The position numbers and the translations under genes are program-made. Below, in pieces: positions 1 through 8,927 of a stretch of 34,014 bases of DNA (positions within the stretch are counted from its first letter, which is position 1; each line of letters opens with the position of its first letter). The stretch is from an uncultured Clostridium sp. (GTDB lineage Bacteria > Bacillota > Clostridia > TANB77 > CAG-508), in the NCBI GenBank assembly GCA_946496115.1, contig CAMMFK010000004.1, positions 1-34,014 on the forward strand. Reading direction: 5' to 3'. The notes under the pieces are model-generated. The model was not told the DNA's origin, searched no databases, and worked only from the letters and a program-made list of their open reading frames with translations.

Positions 1-1215
1 CAATTAAATAATAATCCTCAATTTGTTGATAATAATCAATTTGGCAATAATAGTTCTCAAAACGTGTATGGAAATAATAATGATGAAGAATTCAAAAAAT
101 CATGGATGGGTAAACTTTATGACAAAGCAAATAATAGAAAGTTTAATATACCAGCATTCTTCTTTGGAGGATTTTATTACTTATATAGAAAACTATACTT
201 ATTTGGATTTATCTTCACTATATTGTCATGCTTAATAAGTATTTTAGGAATATATACCACTTTAATAAACATCGGTAATTCATCAAGTATTATATTACCT
301 TTACTACTAACAATAGTTTTACCTATAGTACTAGCAATAGTTTACGGTTTTGCATTTTATCCATTATATAAGGGAAATGTAAATAAAAAATTAGCTAAAT
401 ATAAAAACGAAGTTCAAAACCCTGCTCAATTAGTAGATACAGCAAAGCAAAAGGGTGGTACATCAATACCTTTTGTTTTACTAGGCATATTATTAAATGG
501 TGTTATATCTAGTATTGCATTAACAACTATTATGGCTTCTTTAATATCTAACTTTGTAGATGGATTTATGGACGGTTTATCTAGTCCAACAAATAATATA
601 AATACTAACAATTTAATAAACAATTCTACTGAAAATGATGTAATATATGATATTTATAATTTTTATGAAGACTACTATTTTGAATATGACGCATCTAAAT
701 GGCTAGTAGATGAAGATAATAAATTAACATATGATAATTATACATTTTCATATATACAATCAATTGAAGCATTAAGTAGTGTTGGATTTGATATTAGTCA
801 AAATGATGGAAGATCAAGTTTCTTTACTTATCTTTATAATCTATTTTCTTCACAAATAGATGCACAAACTACAACATTAGAACTTGGAAGTAGTTTATTT
901 GTATATGAAAATGGAATTTACTATTCATATTTTGATTTAGTATACACAACTTCAATAGAAAGATGCTATTTTGTACTAATTCCTGAAAGTGATATATTTA
1001 TAGAATTTATTTTATCCAATGCAGATACAGTAGTTGCTGATGATATTCATAATGAAGTAATATCTTATATTTGTTCAATAATAAATGAACCTACTACTCA
1101 AACATCTGGTAAAGATTCAAATTCAGTAAATAATGTTGGAATACAAACTTCTAATAATACAATAAATGATAACCTTAATGAAATAACAACTGTATCTAAT
1201 ACAACTGTCAGGTAA
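1..1215 (+). CDS. Membrane protein, DUF2628-like N-terminal region, 5' truncated by the window edge
   Basis: The frame is open from base 1 (QLNNNPQFVDNNQFGNNSSQNVYG...). The track's GTG start at 64 is probably internal. The FNIPAFFFGGFYYLYRKLYLFGFIF segment and several hydrophobic spans resemble DUF2628 proteins. Confidence 0.7.
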   Translation, partial: QLNNNPQFVDNNQFGNNSSQNVYGNNNDEEFKKSWMGKLYDKANNRKFNIPAFFFGGFYYLYRKLYLFGFIFTILSCLISILGIYTTLINIGNSSSIILPLLLTIVLPIVLAIVYGFAFYPLYKGNVNKKLAKYKNEVQNPAQLVDTAKQKGGTSIPFVLLGILLNGVISSIALTTIMASLISNFVDGFMDGLSSPTNNINTNNLINNSTENDVIYDIYNFYEDYYFEYDASKWLVDEDNKLTYDNYTFSYIQSIEALSSVGFDISQNDGRSSFFTYLYNLFSSQIDAQTTTLELGSSLFVYENGIYYSYFDLVYTTSIERCYFVLIPESDIFIEFILSNADTVVADDIHNEVISYICSIINEPTTQTSGKDSNSVNNVGIQTSNNTINDNLNEITTVSNTTVR

Positions 1216-1276
1216 TAATTCAAATTTGTTTAATATTGTACAATAAATTCTTTAATTATAGTACTATCTTACTATA

Positions 1277-1310
1277 AAATACAGTATCATATATTGATAC
1301 TGTATTTTTT
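1277..1310 (+). terminator. Rho-independent terminator after the first CDS
   Basis: AAATACAGTATCA-TATAT-TGATACTGTATTTTTT hairpin plus T-run. Confidence 0.8.
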
Positions 1311-1484
1311 ATATAAAGCTACTTTTTTTGTTTAATTTTCTTCTCACTATTGTTTTATTATGTATATTAGTGTATAATTAGTCCATAATTTAGGTATAAA
1401 ATGTTACTTTTATTTATTTCATTAGTATTCATTTTATAAAAATTATAGAGCATAAAACTTTTATGCCAGAAGGGAGATTTTATT

Positions 1485-2873
1485 ATGAAAAATACTACTG
1501 TAAAAAATTTATATAGAAAGACCGGTGATTATATTAATAATAATGTACAAGTTTCTGGCTGGGTTAGAACAGTTCGTACATCTAAAAATTTTGGCTTTAT
1601 AGAATTAAATGACGGCTCATTTTTCAAAAATGTTCAAATAGTTTTTGATACTAATTTAGACAATTTTGACAAAGTAAACAAATTAACAATTAGCTCATGC
1701 ATTATTGTAAATGGTAAAATAGTTAAAACTGAAAATGCTAAACAACCATTTGAAATTCATGCAGATAAAATAGAAATATTTAACTTAGCAGATACATCTT
1801 ACCCTATTCAAAAGAAAAATACTTCTTTTGAGTTTTTAAGAACACAAGCACATTTACGTCCTAGAACAAATACTTTTAGTGCAGTATTCAGAATAAGAAG
1901 TGTTGCTGCATTTGCTATACACGAATATTTCCAAAAGAATGGATATGTATATGTAAACACACCTATTATTACCTGTGCAGACTGCGAAGGTTCTGCTGAA
2001 ATGTTTAAATTAACAACCTTAGATTTAAGCAAACCTCTGCCTCAAAAAGATGGAAAAACTGATTTTTCAGATGATTTATTTGGAAAAGAATCATATATAA
2101 CTGGTTCTGGGCAATTACATGGCGAAACATTTGCTCAAGCTTTTGGCAAAATATACACCTTTGGTCCTACCCTACGTTCTGAAAATTCTAACACCAAAAC
2201 ACACGCAAATGAATTTTGGATGATTGAGCCTGAAATTTCATTTTGTGATTTAGATGGTCTTATGAATATTGAAGAAGACTTCTTGAAATATATTGTAAAA
2301 GCTGTACTTGAAAGATGTCCAGAAGAAATGGAATTTTGTGATAAATTTATCTCTAAGGGATTGATTGAAAAATTAAACAAATTATTAGATTCAGAATTTG
2401 TAAGATTAGACCATAAGGATGCCATAGATTTACTAAAAAAGGCTGATAGAAAATGGGAATTTGAACCTGAATATGGTGGAGATTTAGCAAAAGAACATGA
2501 AAAATATATTACAGAATATTTTAATGGTCCAGTATTTGTAAAAAACTGGCCTAAAGATATAAAATCTTACTATATGAAACTAAACCCTGATGGAAAAACT
2601 GTTGCAGCAGTTGACCTAGAAGTACCTGTTGCAGGCGAAATTATGGGCGGCTCTCAAAGAGAGGAAGATTATGACAAACTATTTAATAGAATGAAAGAAA
2701 TGGGAATTGCAACAGACCCACTATATTGGTACTTAGATTTACGTAAATACGGTACAGATATACATTCTGGATTTGGTTTAGGGTTTGAAAGATTACTTAT
2801 GTACATTACTGGTATGGAAAATATCCGTGATGTTATACCTTATCCTAGAACACCAAACAATTGTGAATTCTAA
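1485..2873 (+). CDS. asnS: Asparaginyl-tRNA synthetase
   Basis: 462 aa; OB-fold start VQVSGWVRTVRTSKNFGFIELNDGS; class II motifs (FGPTLRSENSNTKTHANEFWMIEPEI, GFGLGFERLLMYITGMENIRDVIPYPRTP); RBS GAAGGGAG. Confidence 0.97.
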   Translation: MKNTTVKNLYRKTGDYINNNVQVSGWVRTVRTSKNFGFIELNDGSFFKNVQIVFDTNLDNFDKVNKLTISSCIIVNGKIVKTENAKQPFEIHADKIEIFNLADTSYPIQKKNTSFEFLRTQAHLRPRTNTFSAVFRIRSVAAFAIHEYFQKNGYVYVNTPIITCADCEGSAEMFKLTTLDLSKPLPQKDGKTDFSDDLFGKESYITGSGQLHGETFAQAFGKIYTFGPTLRSENSNTKTHANEFWMIEPEISFCDLDGLMNIEEDFLKYIVKAVLERCPEEMEFCDKFISKGLIEKLNKLLDSEFVRLDHKDAIDLLKKADRKWEFEPEYGGDLAKEHEKYITEYFNGPVFVKNWPKDIKSYYMKLNPDGKTVAAVDLEVPVAGEIMGGSQREEDYDKLFNRMKEMGIATDPLYWYLDLRKYGTDIHSGFGLGFERLLMYITGMENIRDVIPYPRTPNNCEF

Positions 2874-2884
2874 AAATTTACTTT

Positions 2885-2906
2885 GGGGACGGACCAAAAG
2901 TAAAAT
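2885..2906. repeat. Left copy of GGGGACGGACCAAAA(A)GTAAAAT inverted repeat
   Basis: ggggacggaccaaaagtaaaat is the reverse complement of 4202-4224, apart from one extra A in the right copy. Confidence 0.85.
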
Positions 2907-2925
2907 CTTATTATTTTTTCAAAAA

Positions 2926-2961
2926 CCACAAAAGCTCAGGCAATCGCCTGAGCTCTTGTGG
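2926..2961 (-). terminator. Strong hairpin terminator for the 2975-4075 gene
   Basis: CCACAAAAGCTCAGGC-AATC-GCCTGAGCTCTTGTGG; read on the minus strand it is followed by TTTTTGAAAAAAT. Confidence 0.8.
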
Positions 2962-2974
2962 TTAATGAAGGTTA

Positions 2975-4075
2975 TTAATCATCGAACATTTTACTATACT
3001 CTTTAGCAAAGAGTTCTCGTCCCTCTTCATATTTACGTGAAGCTTCATCCTCTTCTTTTTCTGCTTCTTGTAATTTGGCATTAATAGATGAAACAGCAAG
3101 TTGTGCATCTTCTAAGTCCTTTTTTGCTTTTTTTATCTGTTCTTCTGCTTTTCGAAGTTCTAGTTGTGCATCTGCCATTTTTTCTGTGAGCCACATCACA
3201 TTTAAAGAAGCTCTCTCCTTTTGGTTCAAAAGATTTCTTAAACTTTTCAGCAAATCTTCAATTTCTACATGAGGAGCAATTTTAGGAGTGGACTCTTGTA
3301 AATTGGGAGTACTCTCAATTTCTTTTGTAGAAGTTTGTTCCGGAATGCTTATGGTTTGATCACATTCCTTTTTAGTAGTTAAACTATCAACTTTTTCCTG
3401 TTCCGTTCTTACGAGCATCGCAACCTTGTTGGGATTTTCCCTACTCATTTTTTCAAGAGAAATATAGAAGCGTGCATATGTGATTACAAAGTCCTTCACT
3501 CTGCTATTCCCATAGTCTTTGATGTCATAATACTCCATCAAAAATGTAACAAACTCTCTATTTTCGAATACTTCAACTGCCTTTCCGAAGAAGTTTCGAA
3601 TAGCATAACTTCTTTCTCCTTCCTTCAAATCAGTTACTCTCCATGAATCCATAAAAGTCAGATTTTTCATGACTTTGAGAGTAAATTCTTGTGCTGAGCC
3701 TACTTCCAAAATGTATTTGGCAATATTATAGGCTAACACGCCAAAGATTGCCCTATTTCCAACTAAGTAAAAGAGCCTTTTTGCCCCTCCAGTTCCAATT
3801 TTCTCGACCATTGAATAACAAGAAAACCCGTCATTCAATTTTTCACGTACGCGAGCCAATTCTTCAACAAACTGTAGCCAGCTCTCCTCTGTAAATTCTC
3901 GAAATTGCTGGGCATACAACGAAAATTGAGTAAGCAAAAACATAATTCTAACATATGCTGACCTAGCGTTCATATTGTCAAGAATTGTTTTTTGCCTGAT
4001 CAGTTCCTGTACCTGTTCTGGAGTATACTCCTTAATTAGGTCATTCCGGAACCCCATTTCATTCTTTTTTGCCAT
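2975..4075 (-). CDS. Hypothetical protein with C-terminal coiled coil; no family recognised
   Basis: 366 aa ORF with RBS GGAGG; globular N-terminal half and a charged heptad-like C-terminus (LRKAEEQIKKAKKDLEDAQLAVSSINAKLQEAEKEEDEASRKYEEG). Confidence 0.85.
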   Translation of the reverse strand: MAKKNEMGFRNDLIKEYTPEQVQELIRQKTILDNMNARSAYVRIMFLLTQFSLYAQQFREFTEESWLQFVEELARVREKLNDGFSCYSMVEKIGTGGAKRLFYLVGNRAIFGVLAYNIAKYILEVGSAQEFTLKVMKNLTFMDSWRVTDLKEGERSYAIRNFFGKAVEVFENREFVTFLMEYYDIKDYGNSRVKDFVITYARFYISLEKMSRENPNKVAMLVRTEQEKVDSLTTKKECDQTISIPEQTSTKEIESTPNLQESTPKIAPHVEIEDLLKSLRNLLNQKERASLNVMWLTEKMADAQLELRKAEEQIKKAKKDLEDAQLAVSSINAKLQEAEKEEDEASRKYEEGRELFAKEYSKMFDD

Positions 4076-4118
4076 ATAATAAAACCTCCACTATTAATTT
4101 TTCAAAGTTCATATGCGT

Positions 4119-4155
4119 AAAAAACGCCGTACATATATATTATACAGCGTTTTTT
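4119..4155. promoter_or_regulatory. Inverted repeat overlapping the -10 box (operator-like)
   Basis: aaaaaacgccgta...tacagcgtttttt: arms AAAAAACGC[C/T]GTA surround the -10 box. Confidence 0.55.
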
Positions 4156-4167
4156 GAATTATGTCAA
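4139..4167 (-). promoter_or_regulatory. Consensus sigma-A promoter for the 2975-4075 gene
   Basis: Minus strand TTGACA-N17-TATAAT (4162-4167 and 4139-4144), exact consensus for both hexamers. Confidence 0.8.
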
Positions 4168-4170
4168 TTT

Positions 4171-4224
4171 TGTCAAAAAGGAGCGTCCCCATTGACACAA
4201 AATTTTACTTTTTGGTCCGTCCCC
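4171..4224. repeat. Right composite repeat of the 2885-4224 cassette
   Basis: tgtcaaaaaggagcgtccccattgacacaaaattttactttttggtccgtcccc: TGTCAA/TTGACA-bounded unit plus the inverted partner of 2885-2906. Confidence 0.8.
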
Positions 4225-4234
4225 ATCGTAAAAT

Positions 4235-5392
4235 TTACCAAGCTTTATTGTAAAGCATTATAAAGTCTTCTTTAGTTACATCTCTTGGATTGCCTGGTTT
4301 ACATGGGTCAACCATTGCTTTATCTGCAAGCATTTCGAAATCTTCTTTCTTAGCGCCTACATCTTTTACTGTTTGTGTAATTCCAACATCATTTGATAAG
4401 TTTCTAATGCACTCACAAAATGTTTTTATAACTTCTTCTTTTGTAAATTCTGTTGCATCTATATGCATAGCTTCTGTTAATATTTTTCTAAATTCTTCAT
4501 AGCTTACTTCACCATTGAATTCCATAACTGTTGGAAGTAATATAGCATTTGCTAGTCCATGTGGTGTATCATAAACAGCTCCTAATTGGTGAGCCATTGA
4601 GTGAACTATTCCTAGTCCAACATTTGAGAATGCCATACCTGCTATATATTGTCCTAAGCCAACTTTATTTATTGCATCTTGGTCTTTTTCATTTACTGCT
4701 TTTGCTAAGTTATCATATATTAATTGTATAGCTTTCATTGAAAACATTTGAGACATTATATTTCTTGATTTTGTTATATATCCTTCAATTGCATGTGTTA
4801 GGGCATCCATTCCTGTTGATGAAGCAACTGATTTTGGCATTGATGCCATAAGTTCAGTATCAACTATTGCTATAATTGGAATGTCGTGTTCATCTACACA
4901 AACCATTTTTATTTCTTTTTCTGGGTCTGTTATAACATAATTTATTGTAACTTCTGCTGCTGTTCCAGCTGTTGTTGGAAGTGCTATAATTGGTAATCCT
5001 TTATTTTTTGTATTTGAAGCACCATTTAATGATACAACATCTGCTCTATCTGGATTTGCAATTATTATACTTATTCCCTTTGCTGTATCTATGCTTGAAC
5101 CTCCACCTACTGCAACTATTAAGTCGCATTTTTCACTTTTACACATTTCTACACCATCTAATACATTTTTAATTGGTGGATTTGGTTTTACATCGTGAAA
5201 TAATACATAATTTATCTTATTTGCTTCTAATAAATCTGTTATTTTTGTACTAACACCTGCTTTATATAAAGATTCATCAGTTACTACTAATACTTTTTTA
5301 AATCCTCTTTTTTTAATTTCTTCTGGAAGGACTTTTCTAGCTCCTTCTCCAAAATATGAAGTTTCATTTAAAACAAACTTTTCAATTTCCAT
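4235..5392 (-). CDS. Iron-containing alcohol dehydrogenase
   Basis: GGGSSIDTAKGISI, PTTAGTAAEVT, GMDALTHAIEGY and HSMAHQLGAVYDTPHGLANAILLP motifs of the Fe-ADH family. Confidence 0.95.
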   Translation of the reverse strand: MEIEKFVLNETSYFGEGARKVLPEEIKKRGFKKVLVVTDESLYKAGVSTKITDLLEANKINYVLFHDVKPNPPIKNVLDGVEMCKSEKCDLIVAVGGGSSIDTAKGISIIIANPDRADVVSLNGASNTKNKGLPIIALPTTAGTAAEVTINYVITDPEKEIKMVCVDEHDIPIIAIVDTELMASMPKSVASSTGMDALTHAIEGYITKSRNIMSQMFSMKAIQLIYDNLAKAVNEKDQDAINKVGLGQYIAGMAFSNVGLGIVHSMAHQLGAVYDTPHGLANAILLPTVMEFNGEVSYEEFRKILTEAMHIDATEFTKEEVIKTFCECIRNLSNDVGITQTVKDVGAKKEDFEMLADKAMVDPCKPGNPRDVTKEDFIMLYNKAW

Positions 5393-5421
5393 ACTCTTTC
5401 TCCTTTTTTAATTTATTTTTT

Positions 5422-5461
5422 AAAAACTAATATATGTGTGGAAGAATGTATATTAGTTTTT
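5422..5461 (-). terminator. Hairpin terminator downstream of the FIST gene
   Basis: AAAAACTAATATA...TATATTAGTTTTT. Confidence 0.65.
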
Positions 5462-5487
5462 ATATAGCAATTAATAAACTGTAACAT

Positions 5488-6651
5488 TTATTTACAAAAA
5501 GCTGTTTCTGAAAGCATTAAACCTCCCATATTGTTAGCTTCATGCTCTGCTCTACCATATTCACCAAAAGTAAATGGCATAATAAATGGTACATCTCCGG
5601 CTTCTTCTTTAACAAGTTTTGCGACCTCATCTATTCTGTCACCTATCGCTATTTTTCTTCCTCCACAGTGAACTAATAAATAGCCTGCTGGTTCTGAACT
5701 TAATTTTGATTTTAAATTTCTTAATACTAGTCTTGGTGCATTTACTAGTTCGTCTAAACTAGCTTGCATTTGAATTACGGCAGTATTGACAGCTAAGTCA
5801 TTTCCAACATTTATGCTATAATCACTATTTCCAGCCATTGGATGTCTAATTAAAGTAACATTTCCTGTAGGCGTTTTTACTCCAAGTGGCTTCAATATTG
5901 AAGCTGTAAGAATTTTATCGCCCATTAAATTTCTAGTTTTAAAGCCTGTCCATTCCGCATATTGTTTCATAGCTGCTACGTTATTTATTTCTTTTAAAGT
6001 TCTTTTTCCTTCTATTTCTGTAATTATTCCTGAATTAACTGTTTCATGATATTTTCCAGTATACTCGTTTACTAATTTCTTATTTGTATAGAAAAATGCT
6101 ACTGCTACGCCTTCTGAAAATACTTTATCTCCAGTAAATATTTTCCATTTACCAGATAAGTCATCATCTGCACAGCTTCCGCCAAACATTGGTACATCAC
6201 CAATTACATCTTGTATACCTTTTGCATATTCTTCTTCTTCTCCTGGATTTGCAATCATAAAGAAATAAGCTGGTGAAAATGTTGTTCCTACATTGTTCAT
6301 AGCTTTCATTGCTACTTTTCTACCTGTTTCTCTTGCTGTTAACATCTTAGGCAAGCCTGCTACACCAACTGCTGTATCTGGGTCACCTATTGCCATAATT
6401 CCTACGAAACCATTTTCAGATGTTATAAATCCATCTGGAACTAAAATTCCTCCGTTTGATGTACATCCTATTATAGGTGCTGTTCCTAATTCTTCTTTTG
6501 CACCTTCCACTAGTTTTTGTGCATCATACTTTACTGAACTAAATATAAAAGCGATTTTTGTTTGAATTAAATCAAGTACTGCTTTTTTAGCACTATTTTT
6601 GCCTGCTAAAAAAGCATTTTCATCAGTACTCCATGCTACATTTGCTTTCAT
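5488..6651 (-). CDS. FIST-domain (FIST N/FIST C) sensory protein
   Basis: IGCTSNGGILVPDGFITSENGFVGIMAIGDPD and GGSCADDDLSGKWKIFTGDKVFSEGVAVAFF typical of FIST N; C-terminal LLVHCGGRKIAIGDR...MPFTFGEYGRAEHEANNMGGLMLSE typical of FIST C. Confidence 0.85.
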   Translation of the reverse strand: MKANVAWSTDENAFLAGKNSAKKAVLDLIQTKIAFIFSSVKYDAQKLVEGAKEELGTAPIIGCTSNGGILVPDGFITSENGFVGIMAIGDPDTAVGVAGLPKMLTARETGRKVAMKAMNNVGTTFSPAYFFMIANPGEEEEYAKGIQDVIGDVPMFGGSCADDDLSGKWKIFTGDKVFSEGVAVAFFYTNKKLVNEYTGKYHETVNSGIITEIEGKRTLKEINNVAAMKQYAEWTGFKTRNLMGDKILTASILKPLGVKTPTGNVTLIRHPMAGNSDYSINVGNDLAVNTAVIQMQASLDELVNAPRLVLRNLKSKLSSEPAGYLLVHCGGRKIAIGDRIDEVAKLVKEEAGDVPFIMPFTFGEYGRAEHEANNMGGLMLSETAFCK

Positions 6652-6694
6652 TTGTTTACCTCCTAAAAAATAATATTGTTTTTATAGTCTATTA

Positions 6695-6910
6695 TCAATA
6701 TAAAATATCTTCCCACCCATTTGTCATTTCATTAATTCTTGTTTGGGTTTCTGATTTTTGATTAACATATACATTTTGTGCTCTTCTCATAACATCTACA
6801 GTAGCATTATCTTTTAAAGACAAATCTACTAATACCGTAGTTAAAATAGCTAAAATAACTACGGCAATTACTAAAGATGCTAGAGTTATACCATTTTCAT
6901 TCGTTTTCAT
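6695..6910 (-). CDS. Small type IV pilin-like protein
   Basis: 71 aa; MKTNENG-ITLASLVIAVVILAILTTVLVDLS resembles a class III (prepilin) signal with Gly at -1 and a hydrophobic helix. Confidence 0.6.
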   Translation of the reverse strand: MKTNENGITLASLVIAVVILAILTTVLVDLSLKDNATVDVMRRAQNVYVNQKSETQTRINEMTNGWEDILY

Positions 6911-6993
6911 TTCATCAACCTTTCTACTAATACAGTTTTATATTATTTTTTGATAATACTATAATATTTGTCATTTCATAAATTGATTCTGTT

Positions 6994-7338
6994 TTATAAT
7001 ACATCTCTTATACTGTTTCCTATAATTTTATTTACATCAACCATTAACTGATTAAAAGCAATTTCATAATCAAAGTATTTTTTTATATCTTTATTCTCTA
7101 TAAGTACTTTATACATTTTTGCTAGTTTTTCTTTTTTTGCTTCTTCATCTACTGGTTTATCTTGCATTTTTTGAACTTCCATAAGTTGAACTTCTTTTTT
7201 TAATTCTTCAAAATCAATAATTAATTGTCTTTTATTTGCGTCTGCAAAAAGTCTTTCCTTTGCCTCTTTTAAATCTTTATATTGTTTTGAATTTTTTAAT
7301 TCTTCTGCTAGCCTATTTGCTGTATCATAAACTTCCAT
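6994..7338 (-). CDS. YlbF/YmcA-family regulator
   Basis: 114 aa; MEVYDTANRLAEELKNSKQYKDLKEAKERL...FNQLMVDVNKIIGNSIRDVL is typical of the YlbF family. Confidence 0.85.
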   Translation of the reverse strand: MEVYDTANRLAEELKNSKQYKDLKEAKERLFADANKRQLIIDFEELKKEVQLMEVQKMQDKPVDEEAKKEKLAKMYKVLIENKDIKKYFDYEIAFNQLMVDVNKIIGNSIRDVL

Positions 7339-7340
7339 TT

Positions 7341-7442
7341 TTATTTTGCCTTTCTTTCTTTCAAATTATTCACAATTTCACTTAAAGTATCCAAGCTTTC
7401 TTTATGAATATTTTGCGAATTTATTAAATTATGCATATGCAT
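7341..7442 (-). CDS. Possible 33-aa small ORF between the GT4 and YlbF genes
   Basis: MHMHNLINSQNIHKESLDTLSEIVNNLKERKAK; overlaps the GT4 3' end by 14 nt and stops 2 nt before the YlbF ATG. Weak RBS. Not in the ORF track. Confidence 0.35.
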   Translation of the reverse strand: MHMHNLINSQNIHKESLDTLSEIVNNLKERKAK

Positions 7443-8721
7443 TTCTTTTTCTGAAAGTTAAAAGATTTGTTAGTTCCTTTGCCGGATTTTGAGATCTTTT
7501 TGTTTTTTCTGCCTTTTCTTGTTTCAATTTTTCTGCTTGTTTTTGTGCTTCTGTTTGGCAAATAGCTTGTTCATAAACATAGTGTGTATCTTGTGCTATT
7601 TTATTCCAACTGTACATTTCTTTGACTTTTTTAACAGCATTTTTTGATACTGCACTACAAAGTTTTGCATCAAATAATAGAGTTAAAACTGAATCAGCAA
7701 TTGAGTTTGAATTACCTGCATAACTCTTCATTCCATCAACACCATGTTCAACTATTTCATTTAGTCCCCCTACATCTGATACAACTGTTGGAACACCTGC
7801 AAGCATTGCTTCTAAAGCTACTATTCCAAATGGTTCATATGTGCTTGGAAATACTGCTATGTCTGCACATTTATACATTTTTTGGACTTTTTTAGAATCA
7901 CAATATCCTGCAAAATATACTTTATTTTCAATGCCTAAATTTCTAGTTTCTTGTTTTAGTTCATCCATCATTCCACCTTTTCCACAAATAACTAGTTTAG
8001 CATCATGATAATTGTTAAGTATTTTAGGCATTGCTCCAATTAAATTTTGAATACCTTTTTCATAAACCAATCTACCTACATATAAAATAATTTTTTCATT
8101 ATCCATTGCAAATTGTCTTCTAAAATCATAATCTCTTTCTACTCCAGAAAAGTTTGTTAAATTAATTCCATTGGGTATTACATTTATTTTTTCAAATGGT
8201 AATCCAAATATTCTTTGAAGCTCCCCCTTCATATAATTGCTATTAACTATTACCTCTGTTGCTTCATATGTAAGCATCCATTCTGTATCATTTATATATC
8301 TTTGTGTTTCATCATGTATGCCACTGTTTCTGCCATTTTCGGTTGCGTGTATTGTTGCTACTACTGGAATATTGTAAGATTCTTTTAAGGCTTTTGCTGC
8401 ATAAGTTACAAGCCAATCATGTGCATGAATAATATCAAATTTGCCTTCTTTTGCAATAATTTCATTTGCTTTTGAAAGCATATTGAAGTTTAATTGCATA
8501 ATCCAATCTATGAAATTATTTGGATTAATCATATAATTATCAACTCTATAAACTTTAACACCTTTATCATCTTCAACATAGGGGGCATTTCCGTCCTTAT
8601 ATGTTACAACCGTTACTTCATGACCGTCTTTGATCATTCTATGTGATAAATCATGAACAACTCTAGATATTCCTCCTACTATTCTTGGTGGATATTCCCA
8701 TGTCAGCATTAAAATTTTCAT
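7429..8721 (-). CDS. Family 4 glycosyltransferase (glycogen/starch synthase-like)
   Basis: MKILMLTWEYPPRIVGGISRVVHDLS N-terminus; GT4 C-terminal motif FPSTYEPFGIVALEAMLAGVPTVVSDVGGLNEIV. Confidence 0.92.
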   Translation of the reverse strand: MKILMLTWEYPPRIVGGISRVVHDLSHRMIKDGHEVTVVTYKDGNAPYVEDDKGVKVYRVDNYMINPNNFIDWIMQLNFNMLSKANEIIAKEGKFDIIHAHDWLVTYAAKALKESYNIPVVATIHATENGRNSGIHDETQRYINDTEWMLTYEATEVIVNSNYMKGELQRIFGLPFEKINVIPNGINLTNFSGVERDYDFRRQFAMDNEKIILYVGRLVYEKGIQNLIGAMPKILNNYHDAKLVICGKGGMMDELKQETRNLGIENKVYFAGYCDSKKVQKMYKCADIAVFPSTYEPFGIVALEAMLAGVPTVVSDVGGLNEIVEHGVDGMKSYAGNSNSIADSVLTLLFDAKLCSAVSKNAVKKVKEMYSWNKIAQDTHYVYEQAICQTEAQKQAEKLKQEKAEKTKRSQNPAKELTNLLTFRKRNAYA

Positions 8722-8859
8722 ATTTCATATGCCCCTTTCATAATTTTCTTTAGTTTTTTACATTAAGATTTGTCATATTTTCTACAACATATTGTATACA
8801 ACTTTTCTACAAAAGTAAATAAAAAAATACAAATTTTTTTTATTTTTTTCATTTTTGTA

Positions 8860-8888
8860 TTGATAAAAATTTTGCTTTGTTATATTAT
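8860..8888 (+). promoter_or_regulatory. Sigma-A-like promoter for the DUF4912-GH57 genes
   Basis: TTGATA-N17-TATTAT, followed by AAGGAGG before the ATG at 8928. Confidence 0.65.
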
Positions 8889-8927
8889 ATTATGAGTATA
8901 TTATAACTTTAACTAAGGAGGAAAATA

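Noticed and set aside
1320-1484. T-box leader upstream of asnS
   Set aside because: No GGGTGGTACCGCG-like antiterminator motif; only a near-palindrome GCATAAAACTTTTATGC is visible.
2785-3006. Plus-strand 73-aa ORF overlapping the asnS end
   Set aside because: Out of frame with asnS, then reads through the cassette repeat and terminator; no RBS.
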